Positions 1-9,866 of a DNA stretch of 64,000 nt are shown one piece after another. Below the pieces are notes generated by a model. It was given only the letters and a program-made list of their open reading frames with translations, did no database searches and had not been told where the DNA came from. The DNA comes from Siccibacter colletis. GTDB taxonomy: Bacteria; Pseudomonadota; Gammaproteobacteria; Enterobacterales; Enterobacteriaceae. The stretch lies in the NCBI RefSeq assembly GCF_000696575.1, contig NZ_JMSQ01000007.1, positions 64,001 through 128,000 on the forward strand, given 5' to 3'. How positions within the stretch are numbered: position 1 is the stretch's first letter; every line of letters starts with the position of its first letter. Both the position numbers and the translations under genes were made by a program.

Positions 1-56
1 TCGATGTGTTCATCGATCCACGCCGTCAGGGTGTTGATGATCTCCTGATGTGACAT
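1..56 (-). CDS. soxS: SoxS, N-terminal fragment cut by the window edge
   Basis: The first 18 codons read MSHQEIINTLTAWIDEHI, which matches the start of SoxS, the AraC/XylS-family activator of the superoxide and redox-cycling response. The rest lies beyond the left edge. It is divergent from soxR and the shared intergenic region carries the SoxR operator, the classic soxRS arrangement in which oxidised SoxR activates soxS and SoxS activates the regulon. Confidence 0.9.
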   Translation of the reverse strand, partial: MSHQEIINTLTAWIDEHI

Positions 57-113
57 AGCTCTTCCTCGTGCTGAGTTATCGATTAGCCGTTCAGTGTGGC
101 CAGGAGTATAATT

Positions 114-131
114 CCTCAAGTTAACTTGAGG
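114..131. promoter_or_regulatory. SoxR box (soxS promoter operator)
   Basis: A perfect 18-bp palindrome, CCTCAAGTTAACTTGAGG, sits between soxS and soxR and equals the known enterobacterial SoxR operator. MerR-family activators bind such sites inside an over-long promoter spacer and twist the DNA on activation. Here it would serve the leftward soxS promoter and also overlap the soxR promoter for autoregulation. Confidence 0.92.
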
Positions 132-140
132 TAAAGCCCC

Positions 141-596
141 ATGGAAAAGAAAACTCAACGGGTAAAAACGCTGCTCACACCGGGTGAAGTGGCAAAGCGC
201 AGCGGCGTGGCGGTTTCGGCGCTGCATTTCTATGAGAGCAAAGGCTTAATTCAGAGTACGCGCAACGGCGGGAATCAGCGGCGTTACCGGCGTGATGTGC
301 TGCGTTATGTCGCGATTATCAAAATAGCGCAGCGTATTGGCATTCCGCTCGGCACCATTAAGGATGCGCTCGGCGTGCTGCCAGAAGGGCAGAGCATCAA
401 TGCCAAAGCCTGGAAGCAGCTCTCCTCCCAGTGGCGCGAGGAACTGGATCGCCGCATTCATACCCTGACAGCGCTGCGTGACGATCTTGACGGCTGCATC
501 GGCTGCGGTTGCCTGTCGCACCGCGACTGCCCGCTGCGTAACCCGGAGGATCGCCTGGGCAGCCAGGGTACTGGAGCGCGTCTTCTTGAGGAGTGA
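141..596 (+). CDS. soxR: Redox-sensing transcriptional activator SoxR
   Basis: A 151-residue MerR-family regulator, against 154 residues in E. coli. The N-terminal winged helix-turn-helix (about residues 12-50, [23 protein letters not shown]) is followed by the dimerisation helix and a C-terminal [2Fe-2S] loop, [12 protein letters not shown] (about residues 118-129), holding the four cluster cysteines. Oxidation of the cluster by redox-cycling compounds turns the bound protein into an activator of soxS. The ATG lies ten bases after the operator palindrome, consistent with a short leader. Confidence 0.97.
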   Translation: MEKKTQRVKTLLTPGEVAKRSGVAVSALHFYESKGLIQSTRNGGNQRRYRRDVLRYVAIIKIAQRIGIPLGTIKDALGVLPEGQSINAKAWKQLSSQWREELDRRIHTLTALRDDLDGCIGCGCLSHRDCPLRNPEDRLGSQGTGARLLEE

Positions 597-699
597 TTTT
601 TCCTGCCCGGCGGTTGCCGGGATTGCTGAACGATAATTTTCCGCCGTCTGGCCGGACCCTTTCCTATAGTTAATTAATTGAATATCCAGGAGGTTCGCC

Positions 700-1368
700 A
701 TGCTGATCGTTCACCACCTTAATAACTCCCGCTCGCAGCGCGTGATTTGGGCGCTGGAGGAGCTGAACCTGCCGTACCAGATTGTGCGCTATCAGCGTGA
801 ACCGACGATGATGGCCCCGCCCGCGCTGAAGAAAGTGCACCCGCTGGGCAAATCACCGGTGGTGGAGGATAACGGCCTGATCCTTGCGGAATCAGGGGCC
901 ATTCTGGAGTATCTGCAGGAAACCTACGACCCGGCAAGCCTGCTGCGTCCGGAATCGCCGGGTGAGAAGCTGGCGTGCCGCTTCTGGCTGCACTATGCCG
1001 AAGGCTCGCTGATGCCGCTTCTGATGATGAAGCTGGTGTTCAGTAGCCTTGGTAAAAAGCCGGTGCCCTGGGTGCTGCGTCCGGTAGGGAAGGCGCTGGG
1101 GCAGGGCGTGCAGAAAGCCTGGCTCAATAAGCAGCTGGTGACCCACGCGGACTACATTGAAAACCACCTGGCACAGTCGGCGTGGTTCGCCGGCGACACC
1201 TTCAGCATCGCCGATATCCAGATGAGCTTCCCGGTCATGGCGCTGCTGGCGCGCGGCGGGATGCGCGATCTGGAACACACCCAGGCCTGGTATCAGCGTA
1301 TCCAGGGCCGTCCGGCGTTTCAGCGCGCCATTGAGCAGGGCGGCCCGTTCGAGATCCCCGGCGCGTGA
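700..1368 (+). CDS. Glutathione S-transferase family protein
   Basis: A 222-residue soluble protein with a thioredoxin-like N-terminal domain (about residues 1-80; SRSQRVIWALEELNLPY near the N terminus and the ESGAILEYL glutathione-binding segment near residue 66) and an all-helical C-terminal domain ending with the usual FSIADIQMSFP helix. It is expected to conjugate or reduce electrophiles with glutathione. A strong ribosome-binding site (AGGAGG) precedes the ATG. It sits just downstream of soxR in the same direction, which would suit a role in oxidative or electrophile stress, but the substrate cannot be inferred. E. coli K-12 has no gene here. Confidence 0.88.
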   Translation: MLIVHHLNNSRSQRVIWALEELNLPYQIVRYQREPTMMAPPALKKVHPLGKSPVVEDNGLILAESGAILEYLQETYDPASLLRPESPGEKLACRFWLHYAEGSLMPLLMMKLVFSSLGKKPVPWVLRPVGKALGQGVQKAWLNKQLVTHADYIENHLAQSAWFAGDTFSIADIQMSFPVMALLARGGMRDLEHTQAWYQRIQGRPAFQRAIEQGGPFEIPGA

Positions 1369-1698
1369 GAAAGTGTTAACAGGTTGCGCAGCGACGATAA
1401 CGTTTGCGCACACGCTGGCGAGGGATTCGCCATCCGGACGTTATTTTGGCGAAACGTCGCAAATTATGTTTGAAAAGCGCAGTAAGAACACTGGATAATC
1501 GTTTGCTTCAGTCAGCGCCCGCCGTTTATCCGCGGGCGCTGTCGATTTTTAGCCGTCTTCTGTATGCGGAGTTAAACGTTTGCTTTTTTGCGATCCCCCT
1601 TTGGTCGCAACGCAGCGCAGGACTGAAACGTTTGATAAGCAGCGGGTTGTCCACCGCATACCGGAGCGAACGATAATAATTTCAGGGGATGTTTCACT
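1369..1698 (+). promoter_or_regulatory. ghxP upstream region with repeated CGTTTG motifs and a PurR-box-like site
   Basis: This 330-bp stretch has no convincing gene. The best PurR-like site is AGTTAAACGTTTGCTT at 1570-1585, which matches 12 of 14 fixed positions of ANGCAANCGNTTNCNT as I count them. Related CGTTTG cores occur near 1399, 1497 and 1625. Purine-permease genes are frequent PurR targets, so repression of ghxP by PurR is plausible. A terminator hairpin (listed separately) lies in the middle, so ghxP should have its own promoter in the final 150 bp. Short reading frames here look like chance. Confidence 0.45.
1513..1550 (+). terminator. Rho-independent terminator after the glutathione transferase gene
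   Basis: A ten-base stem CAGCGCCCGC / GCGGGCGCTG with a nine-base loop is followed by TCGATTTTTAG. It is 145 bp past the transferase stop codon, so it could also end a short unannotated transcript. Confidence 0.65.
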
Positions 1699-3048
1699 AT
1701 GTCTACGCCTTCTGCGCGTACCGGCGGTTCACTCGACGCCTGGTTCAAAATTTCTGCCCGCGGCAGCACCGTGCGCCAGGAAATCGTTGCCGGTCTGACG
1801 ACCTTCCTCGCGATGGTTTACTCGGTCATCGTGGTACCGGGCATGCTGGGTAAAGCCGGTTTCCCACCTGCGGCGGTGTTCGTCGCCACCTGCCTCGTGG
1901 CGGGCGTAGGGTCAATTCTGATGGGGCTGTGGGCGAACCTGCCGCTGGCCATCGGTTGCGCGATCTCCCTGACGGCATTCACCGCCTTCAGCCTGGTACT
2001 GGGTCAACAAATCAGCGTTCCGGTGGCGCTCGGTGCGGTATTCCTGATGGGCGTGCTGTTCACCATCATCTCCGCAACCGGCATTCGTAGCTGGATTTTG
2101 CGTAATCTCCCCCAGGGTGTTGCGCACGGTACCGGCATCGGCATCGGCCTGTTCCTGCTGCTGATCGCGGCCAACGGCGTCGGCCTGGTCGTGAAAAACC
2201 CGCTCGACGGTCTGCCGGTGGCGCTCGGCCACTTCGCCAGCTTCCCGGTGATCATGTCGCTGATTGGTCTCGCGGTGATTATCGGTCTGGAAAAACTTAA
2301 GGTGCCGGGCGGCATTCTGTTGACCATTATCGGGATTTCCGTGGTCGGCCTGATTTTCGACCCTAACGTACACTTCTCCGGTCTGTTCGCCATGCCGTCC
2401 CTGAGCGATGAAAACGGCAATTCGCTGATCGGCAGCCTCGACATCATGGGCGCGCTCGACCCGATCGTGATCCCAAGCGTGCTGGCGCTGGTAATGACGG
2501 CAGTGTTTGATGCCACCGGCACCATCCGCGCCGTGGCGGGACAGGCTAACCTGCTGGACAAAGACGGACAGATCATCGACGGCGGCAAAGCCCTGACCAC
2601 CGACTCCCTGAGCAGCGTATTCTCAGGCCTGGTCGGTGCTGCACCGGCGGCGGTGTATATCGAATCCGCCGCGGGTACCGCTGCGGGCGGCAAAACCGGC
2701 CTCACGGCGCTCACCGTCGGCGTGCTGTTCCTGTTGATCCTGTTCCTGTCGCCGCTCTCTTACCTGGTGCCGGCGTATGCCACCGCGCCAGCGCTGATGT
2801 ACGTTGGCCTGCTGATGCTGAGCAACGTGGCGAAAATCGACTTTGCTGACTTCGTTGATGCGATGGCCGGGCTTATCACCGCCGTGTTTATCGTGCTGAC
2901 CTGCAACATCGTCACCGGCATCATGATCGGCTTCGCGTCGCTGGTGATTGGCCGCGTGTTCAGTGGCGAATGGCGTCGTCTGAATATCGGCACCGTGCTG
3001 ATCGCGGTCGCACTGGTGGCGTTCTACGCTGGCGGCTGGGCGATCTGA
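1699..3048 (+). CDS. ghxP: Guanine/hypoxanthine permease GhxP
   Basis: A 449-residue inner-membrane protein of the AzgA-like NCS2 branch, near identical over its length to E. coli GhxP (YjcD). It imports guanine and hypoxanthine by proton symport for purine salvage. Visible family signs include the N-terminal [12 protein letters not shown] segment, the VFDATGT motif near residue 270 and the [15 protein letters not shown] stretch near residue 315, within about a dozen hydrophobic segments. The start [12 protein letters not shown] matches the E. coli N terminus. It is monocistronic: its own terminator follows and a PurR-like box precedes it. Confidence 0.97.
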   Translation: MSTPSARTGGSLDAWFKISARGSTVRQEIVAGLTTFLAMVYSVIVVPGMLGKAGFPPAAVFVATCLVAGVGSILMGLWANLPLAIGCAISLTAFTAFSLVLGQQISVPVALGAVFLMGVLFTIISATGIRSWILRNLPQGVAHGTGIGIGLFLLLIAANGVGLVVKNPLDGLPVALGHFASFPVIMSLIGLAVIIGLEKLKVPGGILLTIIGISVVGLIFDPNVHFSGLFAMPSLSDENGNSLIGSLDIMGALDPIVIPSVLALVMTAVFDATGTIRAVAGQANLLDKDGQIIDGGKALTTDSLSSVFSGLVGAAPAAVYIESAAGTAAGGKTGLTALTVGVLFLLILFLSPLSYLVPAYATAPALMYVGLLMLSNVAKIDFADFVDAMAGLITAVFIVLTCNIVTGIMIGFASLVIGRVFSGEWRRLNIGTVLIAVALVAFYAGGWAI

Positions 3049-3068
3049 ACCCATTGATTTTCCTGAGG

Positions 3069-3097
3069 TGCGGGCTACGGCCCGCATTTTTGTTTTT
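3069..3097 (+). terminator. Rho-independent terminator of ghxP
   Basis: A stem TGCGGGC / GCCCGCA with a TACG tetraloop is followed by TTTTTGTTTTT, directly downstream of the ghxP stop. Confidence 0.9.
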
Positions 3098-3191
3098 AAG
3101 GCACATCCTGTTTCCTTTATGTTCACCCTGATGTCTTATCATTATGTGTGACAGGTTAAGTGTTTTAAGAAAACAGACATTCAGGGAACGC

Positions 3192-4838
3192 ATGGAAATC
3201 TTCTTTACTATTTTGATCATGACCCTCGTGGTCTCTCTCTCCGGGGTCGCAACGCGTATGCTGCCCTTCCAGATCCCACTGCCGCTGATGCAAATCGGTA
3301 TCGGTGCCATTCTCGCCTGGCCCACCTTCGGGCTGCACGTGGACTTCAATCCTGAACTGTTTCTGGTGCTGTTTATTCCGCCACTGCTGTTCGCTGACGG
3401 CTGGAAGACGCCGACGCGTGAGTTTCTCGACCACGGGCGGGAGATTATTGGCCTTGCGCTGGCGCTGGTGCTGGTTACCGTCGTCGGGATTGGCTTCCTG
3501 ATTTACTGGCTGGTGCCGGGCATTCCGCTGATCCCCGCGTTTGCGCTGGCCGCAGTGCTGTCACCGACCGATGCCGTGGCGCTGTCCGGCATTGTTGGCG
3601 AAGGGCGCATTCCGAAGAAAATCATGGGCATTTTGCAGGGCGAGGCGCTGATGAACGACGCTTCTGGCCTGGTGGCGCTTAAGTTTGCCGTGGCCGTGGC
3701 GATGGGCACCATGGTGTTTACCGTTGGCGGTGCGACGCTGGAGTTTGCCAAAGTCGCCATCGGCGGTCTGCTGGCCGGTATCGCCGTCAGTTGGCTGTAC
3801 GGACGTTCGCTGCGTCTGCTGAGCCGCTGGGGCGGCGACGAGCCCGCAACCCAGATCGTGCTGCTGTTTCTGCTGCCGTTCGCTTCCTACCTGATTGCCG
3901 AACACATTGGTGTGTCCGGCATTCTGGCGGCGGTTGCCGCCGGGATGACTATCACCCGTTCCGGGGTGATGCGCAGCGCGCCGCTGGCGATGCGCCTGCG
4001 TGCCAACAGCGTCTGGGCAATGCTGGAGTTCGTGTTTAACGGCATGGTGTTCCTGATGCTGGGGCTGCAGCTGCCGGGCATTATGGAAACGTCGCTCAGC
4101 GCCGCTGAAGCCGATCCGAACGTGGAAATGTGGATGCTGTTCACCGACGTGCTGCTGATCTACGGCGCGCTGATCGGCGTGCGTTTCCTGTGGCTGTGGG
4201 TGATGAAGCGCTTTAGCGTGCGCTTCCTGAAAAAGAAACCGATGGAGTTTGGCGCGTGGACCACGCGCGAGCTGCTGATCTCCTCCTTCGCCGGGGTGCG
4301 CGGGGCGATTACCCTCGCGGGTGTGCTCTCCATTCCGCTGCTGCTGCCGTCCGGCGAGCCGTTCCCGGCGCGCTATGAACTGGTATTCCTCGCCGCGGGC
4401 GTCATCCTGTTGTCGCTGTTTGTGGGCGTGATCATGCTGCCGTTCCTGCTGAAGGACGTCGAGGTCACTGACCACGGCAAGGCGCGTAAAGAGGAGCGAA
4501 TGGCAAAATCCGTCACCGCCGACGTGGCGATTGTCGCTATCGAAAAAATGGAGCAGCGGCTGGCCGCAGACGTGAACGAGAACATCGATAATCAGCTGCT
4601 CAAAGAGGTGAGTTCGCGGGTCATCGGTAATCTGCGTCGCCGCGCTGACGGGCGCAACGATGTGGAAAACTCAGAGCTGGAAGAGAGCCTGGAGCGCCGC
4701 TTCCGCCTGACGGCACTGCGTTCCGAGCGTGCCGAGCTGTATCACCTGCGCGCGACCCAGCAAATCAGCAACGAGACGCTGCAGAAAATGCTGCACGATC
4801 TCGACCTGCTGGAAGCGCTACTGATCGAACACAAGTAA
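3192..4838 (+). CDS. yjcE: Na+/H+ antiporter YjcE (CPA1 family)
   Basis: A 548-residue polytopic protein closely matching E. coli YjcE. The start MEIFFTIL was chosen by that match and by the upstream CAGGGAACGC; a longer reading from 3144 would add residues without family support. The CPA1 core carries the SPTDAVALSGI motif (about residue 130) and the downstream NDASGL motif, the ion-binding region of Na+/H+ exchangers, then a hydrophilic C-terminal tail of about 130 residues rich in charged helices (RVIGNLRRRADGR). It is expected to exchange cytoplasmic Na+ or another cation for H+. Confidence 0.95.
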   Translation: MEIFFTILIMTLVVSLSGVATRMLPFQIPLPLMQIGIGAILAWPTFGLHVDFNPELFLVLFIPPLLFADGWKTPTREFLDHGREIIGLALALVLVTVVGIGFLIYWLVPGIPLIPAFALAAVLSPTDAVALSGIVGEGRIPKKIMGILQGEALMNDASGLVALKFAVAVAMGTMVFTVGGATLEFAKVAIGGLLAGIAVSWLYGRSLRLLSRWGGDEPATQIVLLFLLPFASYLIAEHIGVSGILAAVAAGMTITRSGVMRSAPLAMRLRANSVWAMLEFVFNGMVFLMLGLQLPGIMETSLSAAEADPNVEMWMLFTDVLLIYGALIGVRFLWLWVMKRFSVRFLKKKPMEFGAWTTRELLISSFAGVRGAITLAGVLSIPLLLPSGEPFPARYELVFLAAGVILLSLFVGVIMLPFLLKDVEVTDHGKARKEERMAKSVTADVAIVAIEKMEQRLAADVNENIDNQLLKEVSSRVIGNLRRRADGRNDVENSELEESLERRFRLTALRSERAELYHLRATQQISNETLQKMLHDLDLLEALLIEHK

Positions 4839-4860
4839 CGCGACGGGGCGGGGTGATGCG

Positions 4861-5754
4861 TCACTCCGCCTCTGCCGCCGGCCAGAATTCGCGGCAGCAG
4901 GCAATCCATGCCCGCGTGCTGTTCGACAGCCATACGCCGTCGCGCCAGAACAGCGACAGCCGCCAGCGTAGCGGGCTGTCCAGCGGCAGCCAGAGTAGCG
5001 TTGAGGCATCCAGCTTCTGACATACCGGCTCCGGCATCACCGCTATTCCCATCCCCGCCTGCACCATCTGCGCCAGAAACTCCCACTGACTGCTGCGTAC
5101 CGCCACCGTCGGTGTCAGCCCCAGACGGGTAAACGCCGTCAGCAGCTGCTGGCTGGGAGCAAACGTATCGCTGCTGAGCAGCAGCGGGTAACGGGAGAGG
5201 GTATGCAGATCAACTGAATGCACGGAAGGCCAGGGGCCGGAGCGTGGCACTACCGCGCACAGCGGGTAGCTGAACAGCGGCAGACTGGCAAAGCCGTGCT
5301 GCTCGTCCACCGGCTGAAACGTGAGGGCGGCATCCAGAGTGCCGTTCAGCACCGCCTGCTGCGCCGCGGCATCGTCATACTCGATAATGTTGACCCTGAT
5401 GCCAGGATAGCGCTGGCGGTAGAGACTGACCGGCCCGGCAATCTGCACGCCCGGCAGGCTGGAAACCCCCAGCTGCAGGGTTCCGGCATTCATCTGATTA
5501 ATATCTTCCAGGGCGGTTTCCAGCTCGCGCAGCTCCGCTAAAATGGTTTCCGCGTGGTCGTACAGCACCTGTCCGGTATGGGTGAGCAGCAGCTTGCGCC
5601 CCTCGCGAATAAGCAGCGTCGAACCAACTTCCTCTTCCAGGTTACGCAGCATTTTACTGATGGTCGGCTGCGTCACATAAAGCGCATTAGCCGCCTGGGT
5701 ATAGCTCTGGCGACGGACGACCTCAACGAAATAACGCAGCGTTTTGATATCCAT
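4861..5754 (-). CDS. LysR-family transcriptional regulator
   Basis: A 297-residue LysR-type regulator: N-terminal winged helix-turn-helix (residues 1-60, with YTQAANALYVTQPTISKMLRNLE) and a periplasmic-binding-like effector domain (about 90-295). Its closest broad relatives are CynR/CidR-type regulators, but the ligand is unknown. It is divergent from the wza-wzb-wzc trio, with 387 bp between the two starts, so that operon is the natural candidate target along with autoregulation. E. coli has yjcF, not this gene, near this place. Confidence 0.85.
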   Translation of the reverse strand: MDIKTLRYFVEVVRRQSYTQAANALYVTQPTISKMLRNLEEEVGSTLLIREGRKLLLTHTGQVLYDHAETILAELRELETALEDINQMNAGTLQLGVSSLPGVQIAGPVSLYRQRYPGIRVNIIEYDDAAAQQAVLNGTLDAALTFQPVDEQHGFASLPLFSYPLCAVVPRSGPWPSVHSVDLHTLSRYPLLLSSDTFAPSQQLLTAFTRLGLTPTVAVRSSQWEFLAQMVQAGMGIAVMPEPVCQKLDASTLLWLPLDSPLRWRLSLFWRDGVWLSNSTRAWIACCREFWPAAEAE

Positions 5755-6141
5755 ATGCCCGACCTGGCTGGTGAGAAACTATTATTTTAATTCATAACTG
5801 CTTTGGATGACTTTGCGCTCGCTATCAATTTTTATGAATAGTTGAGTTCATTCTTAAAAATTCATCAGAGTTAAGAATAATAATCTGTAATTACCGGGTA
5901 ATAGCCGTGTTGTATAGCGCCTTAGAGAATAACTGGCTGATAACATTGTTAATAATGAAAAAGGATGATTTTGCGAATTTTCGCAGGATATTACGGCGAT
6001 GAATTAGATTGTTTTTGTCGATTCTTAATTTATTGCTGTTCGCGTTTTATACATTGCTTTCCTGTGACGAATTAATTAATTTCACCGCCTTTGTTTCTGG
6101 CATCTACCTCTACCGCGCCTGGCGCGAGACATTTAAATATC
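5755..6141. promoter_or_regulatory. Divergent promoter region, lysR-type gene and wza
   Basis: An AT-rich 387-bp intergenic stretch, clearly lower in GC than its neighbours, expected to hold both divergent promoters. I see no convincing ops/JUMPstart element of the kind found ahead of many polysaccharide operons, and no gene. Confidence 0.5.
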
Positions 6142-7284
6142 ATGGCAATGAATTCCAAACATTATCTGGCGATAATGCTTTCTGCGTTCCTTCTTCAGGG
6201 CTGCACCCTGATACCGGGCAGCGATATTTCTCTGCATAATAAAAATAGCGAAGCGCAGAAAAATAAGGCGGGCAGCGATATCAGTAGCGCCGTCACGCTG
6301 GCACCCATTACCCCGCAGCTGATTTCGACGCTGGCAGTCGCATCACCCATTGCGCGTCAGAATACGGCGCTCAATGAACAGGTTTCTCATTACGAATACC
6401 AGATCGGCTCGGGTGACGTACTGATGGTCACCGTCTGGGATCACCCGGAACTGACCACGCCGGCGGGGCAGTACCGCAGCGCGAGTGACACCGGCAACTG
6501 GGTGCAGCCGGACGGTGCTATTTTTTATCCCTACGCCGGAAAAGTGCAGGTTGCGGGCAAAACCATTGCGCAGGTGCGCGAAGCCTTAACCCAGCGGCTG
6601 GCACCGTGGATTGAAGAACCGCAGGTGGACGTCAGCGTTGCCGCGTTTCGCTCGAAAAAAGCCTACGTGACCGGGGAAGTGAAAAACTCCGGCCCACAGC
6701 CGGTTACCAACGTACCGCTGACTATCATTGACGCCATCAATCAGGCCGGTGGTCTGCTGGAGAACGCCGACTGGCGCCACGCGGTCTATACCCACGACGG
6801 TAAAAAGGAAGTGATATCGCTGCAGGCGTTGCTGAAAGCCGGCGACCTGACCCAGAACCGCCTGATGGAAGATGGCGACATTCTCTATGTGCCGCGCAAC
6901 GACGATCAGAAAGTGTTTGTTATGGGCGAGGTGAATAAGCAAACCACGCTGAAAATGGACAGCAGCGGCATGACGCTCACCGAGGCGCTGACCCAGGCCG
7001 AAGGCATCAACCAGAATGCCGCCGACGCCACCGGGGTCTTCGTGATCCGCAGCACCGCGGGCAGTACCCCTCCTGGGGACAAGCTCGCCACGCTCTATCA
7101 GCTTGATGTGTCTGATGCCAGTGCGCTGGTGCTGGGTACCGCCTTTCAGCTTCAGCCCTACGACATCGTTTATGTGACCACCGCACCGGTCTCGCGCTGG
7201 AACCGCGTCATCAGCCAGCTCATTCCAACCATCAGCGGCATACACGACATGACCGAAACTACGCGTTATATCAGGCAATGGTGA
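6142..7284 (+). CDS. wza: Outer-membrane polysaccharide export lipoprotein, Wza/GfcE family
   Basis: A 380-residue lipoprotein, the same size as Wza (379). The start chosen gives a signal peptide ending in the lipobox LLQGC with the acylated cysteine at residue 21; a second ATG two codons later is equally possible. Mature domains follow Wza: poly-export (PES) domain with YQIGSGDVL near residue 90, two SLBB repeats (AYVTGEV; VFVMGEV), and a C-terminal amphipathic helix that in Wza lines the octameric outer-membrane pore. It overlaps wzb by 7 bp. No glycosyltransferase, wzx/wzy or gfcABCD genes lie beside it, so the polymer it serves is encoded elsewhere or lost. Confidence 0.9.
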   Translation: MAMNSKHYLAIMLSAFLLQGCTLIPGSDISLHNKNSEAQKNKAGSDISSAVTLAPITPQLISTLAVASPIARQNTALNEQVSHYEYQIGSGDVLMVTVWDHPELTTPAGQYRSASDTGNWVQPDGAIFYPYAGKVQVAGKTIAQVREALTQRLAPWIEEPQVDVSVAAFRSKKAYVTGEVKNSGPQPVTNVPLTIIDAINQAGGLLENADWRHAVYTHDGKKEVISLQALLKAGDLTQNRLMEDGDILYVPRNDDQKVFVMGEVNKQTTLKMDSSGMTLTEALTQAEGINQNAADATGVFVIRSTAGSTPPGDKLATLYQLDVSDASALVLGTAFQLQPYDIVYVTTAPVSRWNRVISQLIPTISGIHDMTETTRYIRQW

Positions 7285-7721
7285 TGATTCGTTCCGTTCA
7301 GGTTATCTGCATCGGCAACCTGTGCCGCTCGCCCGTGGCGGCGCTGCTGCTGAAGCAGGCTGTGCCGGCGCTGAACGTCTCCTCCGCCGGGCTGGAAGCC
7401 GTCACCGGTGCGCCAGCGGATGACGTTATGCAGTCTCTTGCCGCGGAACAGGGGCTGGACCTGAGCGGCCACCGGGCCACGCTGTTCTCTCTGGCGCAGG
7501 CCGCACACTACGATTTACTGCTGGTGATGGAGAGCAGCATGCGCCAGCGCCTTCTGCGAGCCGATCCCACGCTGTGCGGAAAAATTAAGCTCTTTGGCCA
7601 ATGGCTGGCGGGAGATCGCGAGATCGCCGATCCGTACAAAAAAAGCCGGGAATTCAATATCACCATTTTTCAGCGCATTGAGGACGCCGCCTTCACATGG
7701 AAAGAGATTTTTTGCCCCTGA
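7278..7721 (+). CDS. wzb: Low-molecular-weight protein tyrosine phosphatase, Wzb/Etp family
   Basis: A 147-residue cytoplasmic phosphatase. The catalytic P-loop CIGNLCRS (CX5RS) is at about residues 11-18 and the general-acid loop DPYKKS at about 119-124, as in Wzb and Etp. It removes phosphate from the tyrosine cluster of the partner kinase, allowing the cycle needed for polymer assembly. A start at the third codon (MIRSV) would remove most of the overlap with wza. It is translationally coupled within the trio. Confidence 0.92.
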   Translation: MVMIRSVQVICIGNLCRSPVAALLLKQAVPALNVSSAGLEAVTGAPADDVMQSLAAEQGLDLSGHRATLFSLAQAAHYDLLLVMESSMRQRLLRADPTLCGKIKLFGQWLAGDREIADPYKKSREFNITIFQRIEDAAFTWKEIFCP

Positions 7722-7739
7722 CGGGGAGTGAGACCCACT

Positions 7740-9866
7740 ATGCAATCTGATAACCGCACCGATAAACCCGATATCGATCTGCTTGAGCTTATCGCTGAAC
7801 TGCTGCGCCACAAAATACAGATCGCCGCGATCACCCTGACGAGCATTCTGCTGTTTACGGTGTATGCATTCTGCGCCTCGCCGATGTACCGGGCGAATAT
7901 GCTGATTCAGGTGGATGAAACCTCAAGCCAGAATCTGCTGGACCGTATCACCGACAACATGGTGGGCGACAGCCAGCACTCGGCAACCGAGATCGGCCTG
8001 CTGCAGTCGCGTATGGTGCTCGGAAAAGTGAGTGAGTCGCTGGGCATGCTGACAGACGTCAAACCCAGCGGTTTTCTGGCGCGGCTGTTTTCTGGCCGCG
8101 ACGGCGCGCGCTCCGCGCTAACGGTGGGGGCGTTTGCAGTGCCGGCGGAGTATATCAACGTGCCGCTGACGCTACGGGTGATCGGGCCGGAGCGTTATCA
8201 GCTGACGCTGCCAGAGGGCGAGACCCTGACCGGGCGGGTCAACCAGCCGCTGCGTAAAGGAGAGTTAAGCCTGCTGGTAACGCATATCAATGCCGAGCCA
8301 GACAGCGAATACACCATCACCCACCTCTACGAGCTGGATGTGGTAGAGAGCCTGCTGAAGCAGCTCAAAATCAGCGACGTCGGTAAAGAGAGCGGCCTGC
8401 TGTCGGTGCAGCTGACCGGCAAAGATAAAGTGCAGATCGCGCGCACGCTCAATGCAATCGGGCGCTATTACCTGGAGCAGGGGCTGGCGCGCAAGGCGGA
8501 AGAGACCACCAAACGGCTACAATTTGTTGACGATCTGCTGCCGGATATCGAAAAACGCCTGAACGATGCCATTGCCAGCCTGCGTGATTTTCAACAGAGC
8601 AATGAATCGGTGGATATGTCGCTGGAGGCGAAAACGGCGCTGGATACCACCTCTGCGCTGCAGACCCAGCTCAACGAGGTGATATTCAGACGCGCAGAGA
8701 TGTCCAAGCTCTACACGCCCGGCCACCCGATGTCGCGGTCGCTGGCGGAAAAAGAGGCGGTGCTGAAGAAGCAGCTCTCGCAGCTCAACCGCAACATCTC
8801 CACCATGCCGCGCAAGCAGCAGGAGATCCTGAAGCTGACCCGCGACGTGCAGACCAACCAGGAGATCTACACCCAGATGCTGACCCGGCGTCAGGAGCTG
8901 CAGATCATGAAGGCCAGCACGGTAAATAATGCGCGCATCGTTGACCCGGCGGTGGCGGAAACGCGTCCTGTGGCACCGAAGAAATCGCTGCTGTGCATTA
9001 TGGGCATGCTGCTCGGGCTGATGGCGTCCTGCGGCTGGGTGCTGTTTAAAAAGGCGATGCGCAACGGGATACGCTCTGCCGCCGATATCGAAGAGAGCGG
9101 TATAGAGGTGCTGGCGATGGTGCCGGTGAGCAAATGGCTGAAACAGCAAAATCAAAAAATCTCCCGCAAGATACAGGTGCGTTCGCGCACGCTGCTGGCG
9201 AAAGAGAATTCGACCGATGTTTCTGTCGAAGCGATTCGTAATTTGCGAACCAGCATTACCCTTGGCCTGGCGCGAAAAACGGACGCGGTTATTGCGGTAT
9301 CCAGCGCCACCACCGGCGTGGGTAAATCCTTTGTCGCCAGCAATCTGGCCGTTGTACTCGCTCAGGCGAACAAGCGCGTGTTGCTGATCGACGCCGACCT
9401 GCGCTGCGGCACCCAGCATCATCTGCTGTCCTGCCCGCACAAACCGGGGCTGTCTGAGGTATTGAATGGCCGCGCATCGTTTCAGGATGCGCTGCGCGAC
9501 GGTCCGGAGCCAGGCATGAAGGTGCTGCCGTGCGGGCAGTACGTGAATCGCTCCTCCGAGCTATTGATGCACAGCGCGCTGGCTGACGGTCTGCGCTGGG
9601 CCAGTAGCCAGTTTGACTACGTGATTATCGATACGCCGCCGGTGCTGCCGATTACCGATGCGGTGATCCTCGGCAAACAGGCCGGACGCGTTCTTCTGGT
9701 GGCGGGTTACAACAAGGAGTCGCAGCAGGAGTTTGCGCTGGCGGTGAAGCGGTTTGAAGGTAACGGCGTACCGCTGTTTGGTGCGGTGCTGAACGGTATC
9801 GAGCCGGATACGCACTACGGCTACCGTTACGAAACCTTCCAGTACGGTAGCACGCAGGCGGAGTAA
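7740..9866 (+). CDS. wzc: Polysaccharide co-polymerase / bacterial tyrosine kinase, Wzc/Etk family
   Basis: A 708-residue BY-kinase. The Wzz-type chain-length domain with a first membrane span near residues 32-52 is followed by a periplasmic coiled-coil portion, a second span near 420-440, and a cytoplasmic kinase domain with Walker A (TTGVGKS, about residue 527), Walker A' (LLIDADLR) and Walker B (YVIIDTPP). The C-terminal tyrosine cluster is short, with four tyrosines in HYGYRYETFQYG. The ATG is preferred over a GTG four codons upstream because the latter abuts the ribosome site. It works with wza and wzb in capsule or exopolysaccharide export. Confidence 0.92.
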   Translation: MQSDNRTDKPDIDLLELIAELLRHKIQIAAITLTSILLFTVYAFCASPMYRANMLIQVDETSSQNLLDRITDNMVGDSQHSATEIGLLQSRMVLGKVSESLGMLTDVKPSGFLARLFSGRDGARSALTVGAFAVPAEYINVPLTLRVIGPERYQLTLPEGETLTGRVNQPLRKGELSLLVTHINAEPDSEYTITHLYELDVVESLLKQLKISDVGKESGLLSVQLTGKDKVQIARTLNAIGRYYLEQGLARKAEETTKRLQFVDDLLPDIEKRLNDAIASLRDFQQSNESVDMSLEAKTALDTTSALQTQLNEVIFRRAEMSKLYTPGHPMSRSLAEKEAVLKKQLSQLNRNISTMPRKQQEILKLTRDVQTNQEIYTQMLTRRQELQIMKASTVNNARIVDPAVAETRPVAPKKSLLCIMGMLLGLMASCGWVLFKKAMRNGIRSAADIEESGIEVLAMVPVSKWLKQQNQKISRKIQVRSRTLLAKENSTDVSVEAIRNLRTSITLGLARKTDAVIAVSSATTGVGKSFVASNLAVVLAQANKRVLLIDADLRCGTQHHLLSCPHKPGLSEVLNGRASFQDALRDGPEPGMKVLPCGQYVNRSSELLMHSALADGLRWASSQFDYVIIDTPPVLPITDAVILGKQAGRVLLVAGYNKESQQEFALAVKRFEGNGVPLFGAVLNGIEPDTHYGYRYETFQYGSTQAE

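Noticed and set aside
606..621. Hairpin CCCGGC-GGTT-GCCGGG after soxR as terminator
   Set aside because: No T run follows on either strand; at most a weak structural element.
1404..1676. A 90-codon frame upstream of ghxP
   Set aside because: Runs across a clear terminator hairpin and the PurR-like site; no ribosome site.
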